Positions 25,202 to 34,465 are shown, counted from the first letter of the stretch. The stretch: 64,000 nt of DNA from Mycobacterium sp. AZCC_0083 (GCF_014202335.1 NZ_JACHGP010000009.1:248001-312000), one strand, 5' to 3'. Notes: a model not told the origin generated them from the letters alone. A program made the numbers and translations.

Positions 25202-25903
25202 CTAACCCGTAGGGCAGGTTGCAGCCGCGTCGCGCAGCACCACCGCCGACGGTTGGTCGATCGGCAATCCATAACCACGCAACACCTCGGCGAACTGCAC
25301 CGAGTACTGACACCAGAACGCATGATTGGGCGGCATCCACACCGACGGCTGCCCGTCCCCCTTGTCCTGGTTCGCCTTGCCTTGCACCGCAAGCAGATTC
25401 GCCGGGTCGTTGGCGAACCGGGTGCGCAGCTCGTCCGTCCAGAACCGGGCGCCCAGATCCCACGCCAGAGCCAGCGGCACGATGTGGTCGATCTGCACCG
25501 ACGCGCCGACCTGATGGCCGCGGGTGAAGGCGATGACGGCGTTGGTATACGGGTCGTGCAGGGTGCCGGTCGCCACCGCACTCGGGCACCGCTTGATCGA
25601 GGTGTACGTCTTGTCCAGCAGGTCGCGATCGAGGACGTCGTTGCGGGTATCGCAGCCATTGTGTCCACCGGGAGCGGCGTTGTCATCGGTCCAGCTGTCA
25701 CCGAAAGCCGCTCGGCGGTAGTCATTTCCACGAATTCTCACCGGGATCTCGGCGATGCCCGCAAGCACGTCGACGCCAGGGGCGACGGTAGGCACGTCGG
25801 CCTCCGCGACGAACCGGCCGGCACGATCGGTCGACATCATCACCTGGATCGCCACCACCACGGCGAGCAGGACCCCGGCCGCCAGCCACGCCCACCGCTT
25901 CAC
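25202..25903 (-). CDS. exported HNH-type nuclease (DUF1524-like)
   Basis: 233 residues: an N-terminal membrane anchor or signal (WAWLAAGVLLAVVVAIQVMM), then a nuclease-like domain. Candidate metal and catalytic residues are in VQIDHIVPLALAWDLGA and NLLAVQGKANQDKGD, the His-Asn arrangement of the DUF1524/HNH superfamily. Two or more cysteines (GCDTRND, KRCPS, FWCQYS, ATCPTG) could form disulfides, as expected outside the cell. The start is GTG 25903, overlapping the recG stop as GTGA. By position it matches Rv2972c, annotated as an exported protein. DNA uptake or nutrient scavenging are guesses. Confidence 0.86.
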   Translation of the reverse strand: MKRWAWLAAGVLLAVVVAIQVMMSTDRAGRFVAEADVPTVAPGVDVLAGIAEIPVRIRGNDYRRAAFGDSWTDDNAAPGGHNGCDTRNDVLDRDLLDKTYTSIKRCPSAVATGTLHDPYTNAVIAFTRGHQVGASVQIDHIVPLALAWDLGARFWTDELRTRFANDPANLLAVQGKANQDKGDGQPSVWMPPNHAFWCQYSVQFAEVLRGYGLPIDQPSAVVLRDAAATCPTG

Positions 25904-28140
25904 GACTTGTCCAGATACTCGACGGCCTCGGTCTCGCTGAATGGAGCTGCCAGGACGGCGATCCCGCGATGGCGGGCCAGCGTGGGATCGTTCGCATACA
26001 CCGATTCACAGAATGCGCGTGCAGCCTCGATGATCTCGCGGTGATCGGCCAGCGACAGCAGCTTCAATGTGATCGGCCGGCCGGACTGGCTGAGGCCCAG
26101 CACGTCCCCCTCACGTCGTTCGGCGAGGTCGAGGTCGGCCAGTTCGAAGCCGTCCTGGGTGGCGGCGACGGCCTTGATCCGCACGCCCGCTTTGGATCCC
26201 TCGGGCAGATTGGTGACCAGCAGACAGAGGCTCGCGTGACTGCCCCGACCAATCCGACCGCGCAGCTGGTGAAGCTGACTGATGCCGAATCTGTCGGCGT
26301 CCATCACGACCATGACCGTCGCGTTCGGCACGTCGACACCGACCTCGATCACGGTGGTACACACCAGAACGTCGACCTCACCGGCGCGGAAGGCCGACAT
26401 CACGGCGTCCTTCTCGTCGGCGGTCAACCTTCCGTGCATGAGCCCGAGACGCACGCCGGAAAGCTGGTCGTGGCCGAGGTTCTGGAACAGCTCGAGCACG
26501 GTGACGGGAGGCGGGCCGCCGCCCTCTTTGCCCTTGGCCGACCCGCCCTTGTCGGTTTCGTCGATCCGGGACGCCACCACGTAGGCCTGCCGTCCCTCGG
26601 CGACCTCCTCGGCGACCCGCTGCCACGCGCGGGCCAGCCACTGCGGCTTCTCCTTGGCGAAGATCGTGTTGCTGGTGATCGGCTGGCGCCCGCGAGGCAG
26701 CTCCCTCAGCGTCGACATCTCGAGATCGCCGTACACCGTGAGCGCCACGGTGCGCGGAATCGGCGTCGCGGTCATCACCAGCAGATGCGGAGTGACGCCA
26801 CCGGCAGCCTTGGCACGCAACCGATCCCGCTGTTCCACGCCGAATCGGTGCTGCTCATCGACGACGACCATGCCGAGCCGGTGAAAGTCGACGGCATCCT
26901 GCAGGATCGCATGCGTGCCGATGACGATGCCCGCCTCACCGCCCATTACCTCTTCGCGCACCTGCCGCTTCTGTTGAGCCGTCATCGATCCAGTAAGCAG
27001 TGCGACGCGCGTGGCCCCATCGGCACCGCCGAGCTGACCCGCCATGCCGAGTGGGCCGAGCACGTCGCGGATCGACCGGGCATGTTGGGCGGCAAGCACT
27101 TCCGTCGGCGCCAGCAGAGCGCACTGGTATCCGGCGTCGACCATCTGCATCATCGCCAGTACCGACACGATCGTCTTGCCCGACCCGACCTCGCCCTGCA
27201 GCATCCGGTGCATCGGCCGGGTGGACGCGAGCTCCTCGGTCAGCACCTCGAGCACGTCGGCCTGGCCCTGGGTCAACTCGAACGGAAGCGCGCTGCGCAG
27301 CGTGGCGGCCAGCCCGTCGGTTCTCAACGGCGCCGGTGGACCCGTCTCGCTCAGCTCGCTGTACCTGCGTTCGACCAGCGCCCATTGCAACCCGACGGCC
27401 TCGTCGAAGGCAAGCCGGCCCCTGGCCCGGTCGCGGTCCTCCACACGCTCGGCCAGGTGTATCGCGCGAAGCGCTTCGTCTTCGGAGCACAGATTCCAAA
27501 GCTGTCGAACACTTTCGGGCAACGGATCCTCGACCGGATCGAGCACGGCCAGCACCTGGCGCACGCACGCGAAGATGTCCCAGCTCTGCACCTTGGCACT
27601 GGCCGCATAGATCGGGAAGTAGTCCCGTTCGAACGCCGCCAGCAGTTCGGCCTCGTCGTCAGCCCCCTCGGCGATCTTGGCCAGCGCCTTGCTGCCCTTG
27701 CCCTGTCCAGACCCGTCGAGCACCAGGAATTCCGGGTGAGTCAGCTGCATGACATCGCGGAAGTACGACACTTCGCCGGACAGCATCACCCGGACACCCT
27801 TGGGCAATTGCTTGACCAAATAGTCGGCGTTGAAGAAGGTGGCCGTCACCTTGGGCCTGCGGTTACCCAGCGTGACGATCGCGTACTTGCGTGGCCGCTT
27901 GCCCGGCTGTGGCTTCATCGGCTTGGTGACCACGTCCGAGATGACGTCGACGAAGGTGACGTGCTCACCCGCTTCGAGTTCGAGGTCCTCGCCTTCACCT
28001 CGCACCGTCATCCCGTCGCTGTACTTGCGCGGATAGTGGCGCAGCAGATCGTCGACGGTCCGGATGCCGAAGTGCTCGTCGAGCGACTTCGCAGCCTTCG
28101 CGCCGATGACGTGGACGAGACCGTCGGTGAGGGCGACCAC
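25900..28140 (-). CDS. recG: ATP-dependent DNA helicase RecG
   Basis: A 746-residue helicase that reverses stalled forks and processes branched DNA. The N-terminal wedge/OB domain is followed by helicase motifs: GEVGSGKT (motif I), DEQHRFG (II), MTATPIPR (III), GLMHGRL (IV), and QLRGRIGRG (VI). The C-terminal LADHREIIEAARAF matches the family. The start is GTG 28140 with GGAG five bases upstream, two bases after the kinase-like gene's stop, so it shares that transcript. Length is in the usual 690-750 range. Confidence 0.97.
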   Translation of the reverse strand: MVALTDGLVHVIGAKAAKSLDEHFGIRTVDDLLRHYPRKYSDGMTVRGEGEDLELEAGEHVTFVDVISDVVTKPMKPQPGKRPRKYAIVTLGNRRPKVTATFFNADYLVKQLPKGVRVMLSGEVSYFRDVMQLTHPEFLVLDGSGQGKGSKALAKIAEGADDEAELLAAFERDYFPIYAASAKVQSWDIFACVRQVLAVLDPVEDPLPESVRQLWNLCSEDEALRAIHLAERVEDRDRARGRLAFDEAVGLQWALVERRYSELSETGPPAPLRTDGLAATLRSALPFELTQGQADVLEVLTEELASTRPMHRMLQGEVGSGKTIVSVLAMMQMVDAGYQCALLAPTEVLAAQHARSIRDVLGPLGMAGQLGGADGATRVALLTGSMTAQQKRQVREEVMGGEAGIVIGTHAILQDAVDFHRLGMVVVDEQHRFGVEQRDRLRAKAAGGVTPHLLVMTATPIPRTVALTVYGDLEMSTLRELPRGRQPITSNTIFAKEKPQWLARAWQRVAEEVAEGRQAYVVASRIDETDKGGSAKGKEGGGPPPVTVLELFQNLGHDQLSGVRLGLMHGRLTADEKDAVMSAFRAGEVDVLVCTTVIEVGVDVPNATVMVVMDADRFGISQLHQLRGRIGRGSHASLCLLVTNLPEGSKAGVRIKAVAATQDGFELADLDLAERREGDVLGLSQSGRPITLKLLSLADHREIIEAARAFCESVYANDPTLARHRGIAVLAAPFSETEAVEYLDKS

Positions 28141-28142
28141 GG

Positions 28143-29774
28143 CTACTCCACCCCGATCAACAACGCGTCACCGCCATGGCCGGTGTGATAAGTCACCAGT
28201 TCGGCGCCGAGATGTTCGTGGTGGACGTGCGCCCGCAGGGCCTCCCCCACACTCGGGTCGACCCCGGCGCCGGTCAGGACGGTGACCAGTTCGCCGCCCG
28301 ACGTCAGCAGCAGGTCGATCAGGCCCGCGCCCGCGTCGGCCACGTCCTTGCCGACGATCAACACCTCGTCACCCGATATGCCGAGACCTTGACCGGGCGT
28401 GCACATGCCCGCCCAGGTCAGCGCCTCCTCGGTGGCCAGCCGAACCGAGCCGTGTCGCGCACTCGCGGCGGCACGCGCCATGGTGTAGCCGTCGTCGACC
28501 GCCTGTCGGCCTGCATCGTGCACCGCCAGCGCGGCCAGGCCCTGCACCATCGACGCGGCGGGGACCGGAACCACGTCGATGCCCCAGCCGATCGCGGCAG
28601 TACAGCCGGCAACCAGTTCCTCGGCGGCGAGGTACCCGTTGGGCAGGACCATGATCTGCGCGGCTCCCGCGTCGACGAGGGCGCGCAGCAGGCGTTGTGC
28701 GCTGATCGGCCCGTCGGCATCGGGCCGCAGCACGTGCGCACCCTCGGCGACGAACAGCTCCTGCGCGCCGTCGCCGTCGACGATCGCCAGCACCGCACGG
28801 TCGTGGCTCCAGCCGCCCGGCGGCCGAGCGCCTGCGTCTCCGGTCAGCGCGGTGACCTGGATGCGGCTCGGCGTGCCGATGTCGAGCGCCGCCTCCACCG
28901 CGCCGCCCGCATCGTCGGCGTGGACGTGCACCGAGTACCGGCCACCTTGTCCGGACGCCGCGATGGCCACCGATTCACCGAGCCGCTCGAGCCGCTCGCG
29001 CAGCAGTTCGATGCCCACGTGGTCGCAGTCGCCGAGCAGGTACATCACCTCGAACTGCGGGGGCGCGCCCGACGACATCGTCACCTCGCGGCCGGCCGAC
29101 TGCGCCGGCTGGTACTGGGCCCGATGCGGCGCGTGCCCGGCCAGCACGGCGGTCATCGCGTCGAGGAGGACCAGCAGCCCGCGCCCTCCCGCGTCGACCA
29201 CACCGGCCCTGGCAAGTACGTCCAGTTGTCGAGGGGTCTCGTCAAGGGCGATCGCCGCCGCTTCGCAGGCAGATCCGACCACCGCGACGAGGTCCGCGCC
29301 GTCCTCGGCAGCCCCCTCGGCGGCTCCGGCAGCGGCCTGCAACACCGACAGGATGGTGCCAGGCACGCTCTCGCCCATCGACACGACGGTCAGTCCGACC
29401 GCGTGGCGAAGGGCCGCGCCGAAGACCACACCGTCGACGTCGGCGACGACGCCGTTGCGCTCGGCAGCGGCCTGAGCGGTGACGTCGGCCAGGCCCCGCA
29501 GGATCTGCGACAGGATGACCCCGGAGTTGCCGCGCGCACCCTGCAACGCGCCCTCGGCGAGCGCGGCGGCCACCGCGACGACGTCGCCGTCGGGGCGCGA
29601 ATCGGCCCGCGCGCACGCCGCACGCATGGTGAACAGCATGTTCGTGCCGGTATCGGCATCCGCGACGGGGAAGACGTTGAGTTGGTTGATCTCGTCGGTG
29701 TGGGCGATGAGGCCGCCGACCGCGGTGTGAGCCCAGTACCGCAGGGTGGTCGCGTCGAGCCGACGAGCCGACAT
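28143..29774 (-). CDS. DAK2/FakA-like kinase domain protein
   Basis: 543 residues. The N-terminal DAK2 ATP-binding domain shows NQLNVFPVADADTGTNML and ARGNSGVILSQ; the C-terminal half has the DegV-cooperating, FakA-like domain. In other bacteria FakA phosphorylates fatty acids bound by FakB/DegV proteins; no degV is present in this window. In M. tuberculosis the same region is split into two genes (Rv2974c and Rv2975c), but here it is a single intact frame. ATG 29774 follows GGAGGT closely, although reading is open 53 codons further. It is followed by recG after 2 bases. Confidence 0.87.
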   Translation of the reverse strand: MSARRLDATTLRYWAHTAVGGLIAHTDEINQLNVFPVADADTGTNMLFTMRAACARADSRPDGDVVAVAAALAEGALQGARGNSGVILSQILRGLADVTAQAAAERNGVVADVDGVVFGAALRHAVGLTVVSMGESVPGTILSVLQAAAGAAEGAAEDGADLVAVVGSACEAAAIALDETPRQLDVLARAGVVDAGGRGLLVLLDAMTAVLAGHAPHRAQYQPAQSAGREVTMSSGAPPQFEVMYLLGDCDHVGIELLRERLERLGESVAIAASGQGGRYSVHVHADDAGGAVEAALDIGTPSRIQVTALTGDAGARPPGGWSHDRAVLAIVDGDGAQELFVAEGAHVLRPDADGPISAQRLLRALVDAGAAQIMVLPNGYLAAEELVAGCTAAIGWGIDVVPVPAASMVQGLAALAVHDAGRQAVDDGYTMARAAASARHGSVRLATEEALTWAGMCTPGQGLGISGDEVLIVGKDVADAGAGLIDLLLTSGGELVTVLTGAGVDPSVGEALRAHVHHEHLGAELVTYHTGHGGDALLIGVE

Positions 29775-29864
29775 CCCACCTCCAACCGACGAGCCGCCGC
29801 GTGCGCGCAAGCCTAGCCACTGTGCCCGACAGCACTCCATGGCGTTCGCCCCGGTGGATGCGTT

Positions 29865-29893
29865 TTGGCGATACCAGGGACGGCCGGTATTCT
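29865..29893 (+). promoter_or_regulatory. probable sigma-A promoter of rpmB
   Basis: A -35 box TTGGCG (29865-29870) and a -10 box TATTCT (29888-29893) are separated by 17 bases. Transcription would start about 29900, some 70 bases before rpmB. The reverse-strand kinase-like gene starts nearby at 29774, so the promoter lies in a divergent region. Confidence 0.55.
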
Positions 29894-29967
29894 GGTCGGG
29901 TTGTCGGGTCGAACCGCGCCGGTCGCGGCGCACGGCCCAGACCCCCTGTACTGATCGAGGAGTTCAA

Positions 29968-30162
29968 ATGGCTGCCGTGTGCGATATCTGCGCGAAGGGC
30001 CCCGGCTTCGGCAAGTCGGTGTCGCACTCTCATCGCCGGACCAGCCGTCGCTGGGATCCGAACATCCAGACGGTGCGCGCCGTTGACCGCCCGGGCGGCA
30101 ACAAGAAGCGCATCAACGTCTGCACGTCGTGCATCAAGGCCGGCAAGGTCGCTCGGGGCTAA
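29968..30162 (+). CDS. rpmB: 50S ribosomal protein L28, zinc-binding form
   Basis: 64 residues, MAAVCDICAKGPGFGKSVSH... with two CxxC pairs (CDIC and CTSC), the zinc-containing (C+) type of L28. Mycobacteria carry more than one L28 gene; the cysteine-free form is used under zinc starvation. ATG 29968 has GAGGAG six bases upstream. Longer reading frames that start upstream are not needed. The gene stands alone and is followed by a palindromic terminator-like element. Confidence 0.96.
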   Translation: MAAVCDICAKGPGFGKSVSHSHRRTSRRWDPNIQTVRAVDRPGGNKKRINVCTSCIKAGKVARG

Positions 30163-30178
30163 TCCCCCGTTCCCCATC

Positions 30179-30242
30179 TCGCCGAAACTGCGGTGAGATC
30201 GCTCGTTGACCCATTTTCGCGATCTGTGAGCAGTTTCGGCGA
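30179..30242. terminator. bidirectional hairpin between rpmB and ung
   Basis: Perfect 13-base arms TCGCCGAAACTGC (30179-30191) and its complement (30230-30242), with an inner pair GATCGC/GCGATC (30197-30202 and 30219-30224). It lies between convergent rpmB (ends 30162) and ung (ends 30249). Lacking a strong T-run, it may equally be an intergenic palindromic repeat. Confidence 0.6.
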
Positions 30243-30248
30243 CGGAAA

Positions 30249-30932
30249 CTAGGGCAGCTGCCAGTCGATCGGGTCCGATCCCACCTCGGTGAGGAGTTGG
30301 TTGGCCCGGCTGAACGGCCGCGATCCGAAGAACCCCCGCGACGCCGACAGCGGCGACGGGTGGACCGACTCGATCGTCAAGCAGTGATCACCGGTCAGCA
30401 TCGGCTTCAGCGTCGCCGCGTCACGACCCCACAGCACCGCGACCAACGGCTGCGGCCGCGCCACCAGCGCGCGGATGGCGCATTCCGTGACCGCCTCCCA
30501 GCCCTTGCCCCGGTGTGACGCCGGCGTGCCGGGCCGCACGGTCAGCACCCTGTTGAGCATCATCACGCCACGCTGCGACCACGGGGTCAGATCGCCTGAC
30601 GTGGGCGCGGGATGCCCGAGGTCGGTCGTGTACTCGCGGAAGATGTTGTCCAGGCTGCGCGGCAGCGGTCGGACGTCGGGCGCCACCGAGAAGCTCAGCC
30701 CCACCGCATGCCCCGGCGTCGGATAGGGATCCTGGCCGACGATCAGCACCCGCACGGCGTCGAACGGAAACGTGAAGGCGCGCAACACGTTCTCACCGGC
30801 GGGTAGATAACCGTGCCCCGCCGCGATCTCCTGACGGAGGAACTCCCCCATCGCAGCAACCTGATCGGCAACCGGGTGCAGTGCGCGGGCCCAGCCCGGC
30901 TCGACGATTTCGCTCAACGGACGTGCAGCCAT
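30249..30932 (-). CDS. ung: uracil-DNA glycosylase
   Basis: A 227-residue family 1 UDG that removes uracil from DNA. The water-activating motif GQDPYPTPGHAVGLSFS is at about residues 65-80, and the DNA-intercalation motif HPSPLSASRGFFGS is near 190-205. Length and order match the family. In M. tuberculosis ung is followed by thiL; here an acyl-CoA dehydrogenase and TetR gene separate them. Confidence 0.97.
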   Translation of the reverse strand: MAARPLSEIVEPGWARALHPVADQVAAMGEFLRQEIAAGHGYLPAGENVLRAFTFPFDAVRVLIVGQDPYPTPGHAVGLSFSVAPDVRPLPRSLDNIFREYTTDLGHPAPTSGDLTPWSQRGVMMLNRVLTVRPGTPASHRGKGWEAVTECAIRALVARPQPLVAVLWGRDAATLKPMLTGDHCLTIESVHPSPLSASRGFFGSRPFSRANQLLTEVGSDPIDWQLP

Positions 30933-31005
30933 GATGGGTCAATCTAGCCGTCGAGATGCAGCGAACCTCGACCGGTCCTGATGCAGGCGCCGAACGGCGC
31001 TCGTC

Positions 31006-32781
31006 TCAGAACCAGTTCGCCCGCGCCTCGACGGTGGTGCGATCCAGCCGCGCCAGCAGATCGAACTGCGGGCCGACCTTGGGCAGCTCGTAGGTGTAGA
31101 AGTACTGTGCCGCAGCCCGTTTGCCGTCGTAGAAGTCGCCCTGATTGTCGCTGGCGGCGATCAACTGCTCGAGCCACATCCACGCCACCACCACGTGACC
31201 GGTGGCCTCGAGGTAGATCGTCGAGTTGGCCAGCGTGGTAGCGATGTCGTCGGCGTTCCAGAGGGTTTCAGTGACTTCGGCGAGACGTTGCACGGCCTGG
31301 CGAAGGTCACCCGCATACGTCGCGGTATGACCCGATTGCGATGCCTTGTCGATGGTGCCGTTGATCCGCTCGATCAGCAGGGCAAGTCCGGCTCCGTCCT
31401 GCATCACCACCTTGCGGCCCAGCAGGTCCAGGCCGTGAATGCCGTGGGTCCCTTCGTGGATCGCATTCAGCCGGTTATCGCGGTAGTACTGCTCGACGTC
31501 GAATTCCTTGGTGTACCCGTATCCGCCGTGCACCTGGATGGCCAGGCTGTTTGCCTCCAGGCACCACTGCGCGGGCCAGCTCTTGGCGATCGGGGTGAGG
31601 ACTTCCAGCAGCAGGTGCGCGCGGTCGCGGTCGGCGCCCGTACCGGCGCGCTCCTCGTCGACGAGAACCGCGCAGTACAGCCCGAGCGCGAAAGCGCCCT
31701 CGACGTACGACTTCTGCGCCAACAACATCCGCTTCACGTCTGCATGCTCGATCAACGCCACCGGCGGCAGCCCAGGATTCTTCGCATCGACGGGCCTGCC
31801 CTGGGTCCGCTCCTTGGCGTAGGCCAGCGATGCCAGGTAGCCCGCATAGCCGGTCGCCATCGCCTGCATCCCCACCACCATCCGCGCCTCGTTCATCATG
31901 CGGAACATGTAGCCAAGACCCTGGTGCTCCTCGCCGACGAGATAGCCGACGGCGCCGGACTCTTCGCCGACCTCGAAGGTGCCGTCGCCGAAGTTGAGCA
32001 AGGCGTTCGTCGTCGCGTTGTTGCCCATCTTGTGGTTCAGGCTGACAAGGGCGACGTCGTTGCGGCGGCCGTCGGGCAGGAACTTCGGAACGATGAAGAG
32101 CGATATGCCCTTCACACCCGGCCCGCCGCCAGGCGCCTTGGCCAGCACGAGATGCACGATGTTCTCGGTCAGTTCGTGGTCACCGCCGGTGATCCACATC
32201 TTGGTCCCGGTGATGCGATACGTGCCGTCGGCAGCTGGGACGGCCTTGGTCGTGATGTCGGCCAGCGACGAACCGGCATCGGGCTCGGAAAGGCACATGG
32301 TGCCGAAGTAGCGGCCCTCGAGCATCGGGCGAACCCACGTGTCGATCTGTTCCTCGGTGCCGTACTCGACCAGCAAGTTGGCGTTACCCATGGTCAGGAA
32401 GGCGTACGAGGTCGTGCTGGGGTTGGCCGCGCGGAAGAACGCCATCGACGCCTGCGCCACCACCGTCGGCAGTTGCATTCCGCCGACGGCCTCGTCGAAC
32501 GGACCGGCCAGTAGGCCTGCACCACTGAAGGTGTCGAGCGCGTCCTTGATCTCGTCGATCAGCACGACCTTGCCATCGGACCCGATCGCCGGATGACTCT
32601 GATCGCCCTTCTTGTTGTGCGGCGCAAAGCACTTCGTCGCGATGTCGGCGGACAGGTCGAGCACCGCGTCGAAGGTGTCCCGAGAGTGCTCCGCGAAGTG
32701 GTCGCGTTTCGTCAACTCGACGACGTCGAGCCATTCGTAGAGCAGGAAGTCGACATCACGTCGCGAGAGAAACTCGGCCAT
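31006..32781 (-). CDS. acyl-CoA dehydrogenase (long form)
   Basis: A 591-residue FAD enzyme that oxidises acyl-CoA at the alpha-beta bond. Typical motifs: CLSEPDAGSSLADITT, KMWITGGDHELTENIVH (flavin contact) and GYGYTKEFDVEQYYRDNRL with AIHEGTHGIHGLDLLGRK, where the glutamate of HEGT is the probable catalytic base. It has the extra N-terminal and C-terminal helical regions of the 580-600-residue class (as in DmdC and related FadE proteins). The gene is divergent from a TetR regulator, with a near-perfect operator between. Absent at this position in M. tuberculosis. Substrate unknown. Confidence 0.93.
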   Translation of the reverse strand: MAEFLSRRDVDFLLYEWLDVVELTKRDHFAEHSRDTFDAVLDLSADIATKCFAPHNKKGDQSHPAIGSDGKVVLIDEIKDALDTFSGAGLLAGPFDEAVGGMQLPTVVAQASMAFFRAANPSTTSYAFLTMGNANLLVEYGTEEQIDTWVRPMLEGRYFGTMCLSEPDAGSSLADITTKAVPAADGTYRITGTKMWITGGDHELTENIVHLVLAKAPGGGPGVKGISLFIVPKFLPDGRRNDVALVSLNHKMGNNATTNALLNFGDGTFEVGEESGAVGYLVGEEHQGLGYMFRMMNEARMVVGMQAMATGYAGYLASLAYAKERTQGRPVDAKNPGLPPVALIEHADVKRMLLAQKSYVEGAFALGLYCAVLVDEERAGTGADRDRAHLLLEVLTPIAKSWPAQWCLEANSLAIQVHGGYGYTKEFDVEQYYRDNRLNAIHEGTHGIHGLDLLGRKVVMQDGAGLALLIERINGTIDKASQSGHTATYAGDLRQAVQRLAEVTETLWNADDIATTLANSTIYLEATGHVVVAWMWLEQLIAASDNQGDFYDGKRAAAQYFYTYELPKVGPQFDLLARLDRTTVEARANWF

Positions 32782-32809
32782 GCTGGGCAGCCTTTCGCAT
32801 CAACAGGAT

Positions 32810-32844
32810 ATTAGCGATCGCTCATAACATGAGCGCTCGCTAAT
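32810..32844. promoter_or_regulatory. palindromic operator between acyl-CoA dehydrogenase and TetR
   Basis: ATTAGCGATCGCTCAT (32810-32825) faces ATGAGCGCTCGCTAAT (32829-32844): 16-base arms with two mismatches around a 3-base centre. It lies 28 bases from the dehydrogenase start and 51 bases from the TetR start, as expected for an autoregulating TetR repressor controlling the divergent gene. Confidence 0.75.
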
Positions 32845-32895
32845 AATGTGCCGTACGCGGGCCGCTGTCAATTGTGTGTAGGATCACTCATCGTC

Positions 32896-33480
32896 ATGAC
32901 CATCGATCGAGCTGCGGATTCAGCTGCGGCCGAACGCATGCGACGGGCCGCCATCGAGGCGTTCGCGGAGTCGGGATACGGCGGCAGCTCCACCCGCCAG
33001 ATCGCCAAACGGCTCAACATGAGCGCGACGGCCATGTACCCGCACTACCGCTCCAAAGAAGAGCTGCTCTACGCCATCTCCCTAGAAGGCCACAGCAGTC
33101 TGCTGGCCGCGTTGCAGCAGGCCGACGACCCCGCCGCAGGTGCCACCGAGCGACTGCGGGCCGTGGTTTCAGCGTTCACCACCTGGCACGCCGAGAACCA
33201 CAAACAGGCCCGCGTCGTGCAATACGAACTGCACGGCCTGACACCCGCGCACTACCGCAGAATCGCACCGTTGCGCCGCCAAGTAACCGCCGTCATCACC
33301 GACATCGTCACCGCCGGTGTCGCCGCCGACGACTTCCACGTCGACAGCCTCGACGAGGTCGTGATGGCCATCTCCTCGCTGTGCGTCGACGTGTGTCGGT
33401 GGTTCCCGTCCAAGAAGCACTCGGACGCACTCAAACTCGGCGAAATCTACGCCGGCATCGCCGAGCGACTGGTGCGTTAG
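32896..33480 (+). CDS. TetR-family transcriptional regulator
   Basis: 194 residues. The N-terminal helix-turn-helix spans about 12-60: AAIEAFAESGYGGSSTRQIA, then KRLNMSATAMYPHYRSKEEL. The C-terminal ligand domain has the helical YELHGLTPAHYRRIAPLRRQ. ATG 32896 is used; a TAGGAT -10-like box at 32879-32884 would give a leader of about 5 bases. Probably represses the divergent acyl-CoA dehydrogenase and itself through the palindrome between them; an acyl-CoA inducer is likely by analogy to other mycobacterial FadR/FasR-type TetR proteins. Confidence 0.9.
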   Translation: MTIDRAADSAAAERMRRAAIEAFAESGYGGSSTRQIAKRLNMSATAMYPHYRSKEELLYAISLEGHSSLLAALQQADDPAAGATERLRAVVSAFTTWHAENHKQARVVQYELHGLTPAHYRRIAPLRRQVTAVITDIVTAGVAADDFHVDSLDEVVMAISSLCVDVCRWFPSKKHSDALKLGEIYAGIAERLVR

Positions 33481-33499
33481 AAGAAGCGTTCGGCGTCGG

Positions 33500-34465
33500 T
33501 CAGAACGACTGCCAGCCCGGGTTTCCGCTCCATGGCGCCCCGTCCACCAGCACCCGCGCCGGGCCGTCGACGACGACGCCGATGCGGCGCCAGCCGTCGG
33601 GCACCTCTGCGGAGAACGTCGCGACCAGTGCGTGGTCCTCTCCCCCACCCAGCACCAACGCCAAGGCGTCCTGTTGGGTCGCCGCGGCCGCCGCGCCCAG
33701 CGCCTCGCGATCGGCCTCAAGCGCCTCGGACGACACGTCGATGCCGATACCCGATGCGTCGGCGATGTGGCCCAGATCGGCAAGCAGGCCGTCGGATACG
33801 TCGGTCATCGCCGTCGCATCGCACTCGGCAGCGACGCGGCCCTGTCCGTAGGGAACCTCTGGCGTCAGGTGTAGCCGACGAAGCTCGTCGTGGCCGGCAA
33901 CTCCGTTGTGCAGCAACCAATATCCAGCAGCGGAGCGCCCGAGATCGCCGATCACCGCAACCGAGTCACCGGGACGGGCACCCGTCAAGAGGATGGGGTC
34001 GCGGAACTGGAGGTCGCCAAGCGCCGTCACCGAGATCACCCATTGCGGGGCCGCGACGAGGTCACCTCCGGCTATCCCCGCCCCGAACCTGCGAGCCTCC
34101 TCCCACATGCCGTCGTACAGTGCGAACACGTCGTCACTGGACGTCTGGCCGGGAGCGCCGAACGCGATGACGAACGCAGTGGGCGTTGCACCCATGGCCT
34201 CGATGTCGGCCGCGTTCTGGGCGATTGCCTTGCGGCCGACGTCGCGCGGGGTCGACCAGTCCAGGCGGAAGTGCCGCCCCTCGATGAGCATGTCGGTGGA
34301 GACCACGGTGCGGCCGTCGGCGGCAAGCACCACCGCGGCGTCGTCGCCAGGGCCGACCATCACCACCGGCGGCTGCTCCCGGCCGCGCACCAGCTGGTCG
34401 ATCACGGCGAACTCGCCGAGTTCCGCCAGGGTCGTCTTCGCCCGGTCGTTCTCATCGCTCGCCAT
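33500..34465 (-). CDS. thiL: thiamine-monophosphate kinase
   Basis: A 321-residue enzyme making thiamine diphosphate from thiamine monophosphate. Family motifs: GPGDDAAVV (metal and ATP loop), STDMLIEGRHFRLDWSTP, GRKAIAQNAADIEAMGA, MTDVSDGLLADL and GGGEDHALVA. Two starts compete: TTG 34480 gives Ala-Gly-Gly-Gly-Met, while ATG 34465 gives MASDENDRAKTTL. GGAGGT lies three bases before the ATG, an unusually short gap. The ATG is preferred. Confidence 0.95.
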   Translation of the reverse strand: MASDENDRAKTTLAELGEFAVIDQLVRGREQPPVVMVGPGDDAAVVLAADGRTVVSTDMLIEGRHFRLDWSTPRDVGRKAIAQNAADIEAMGATPTAFVIAFGAPGQTSSDDVFALYDGMWEEARRFGAGIAGGDLVAAPQWVISVTALGDLQFRDPILLTGARPGDSVAVIGDLGRSAAGYWLLHNGVAGHDELRRLHLTPEVPYGQGRVAAECDATAMTDVSDGLLADLGHIADASGIGIDVSSEALEADREALGAAAAATQQDALALVLGGGEDHALVATFSAEVPDGWRRIGVVVDGPARVLVDGAPWSGNPGWQSF

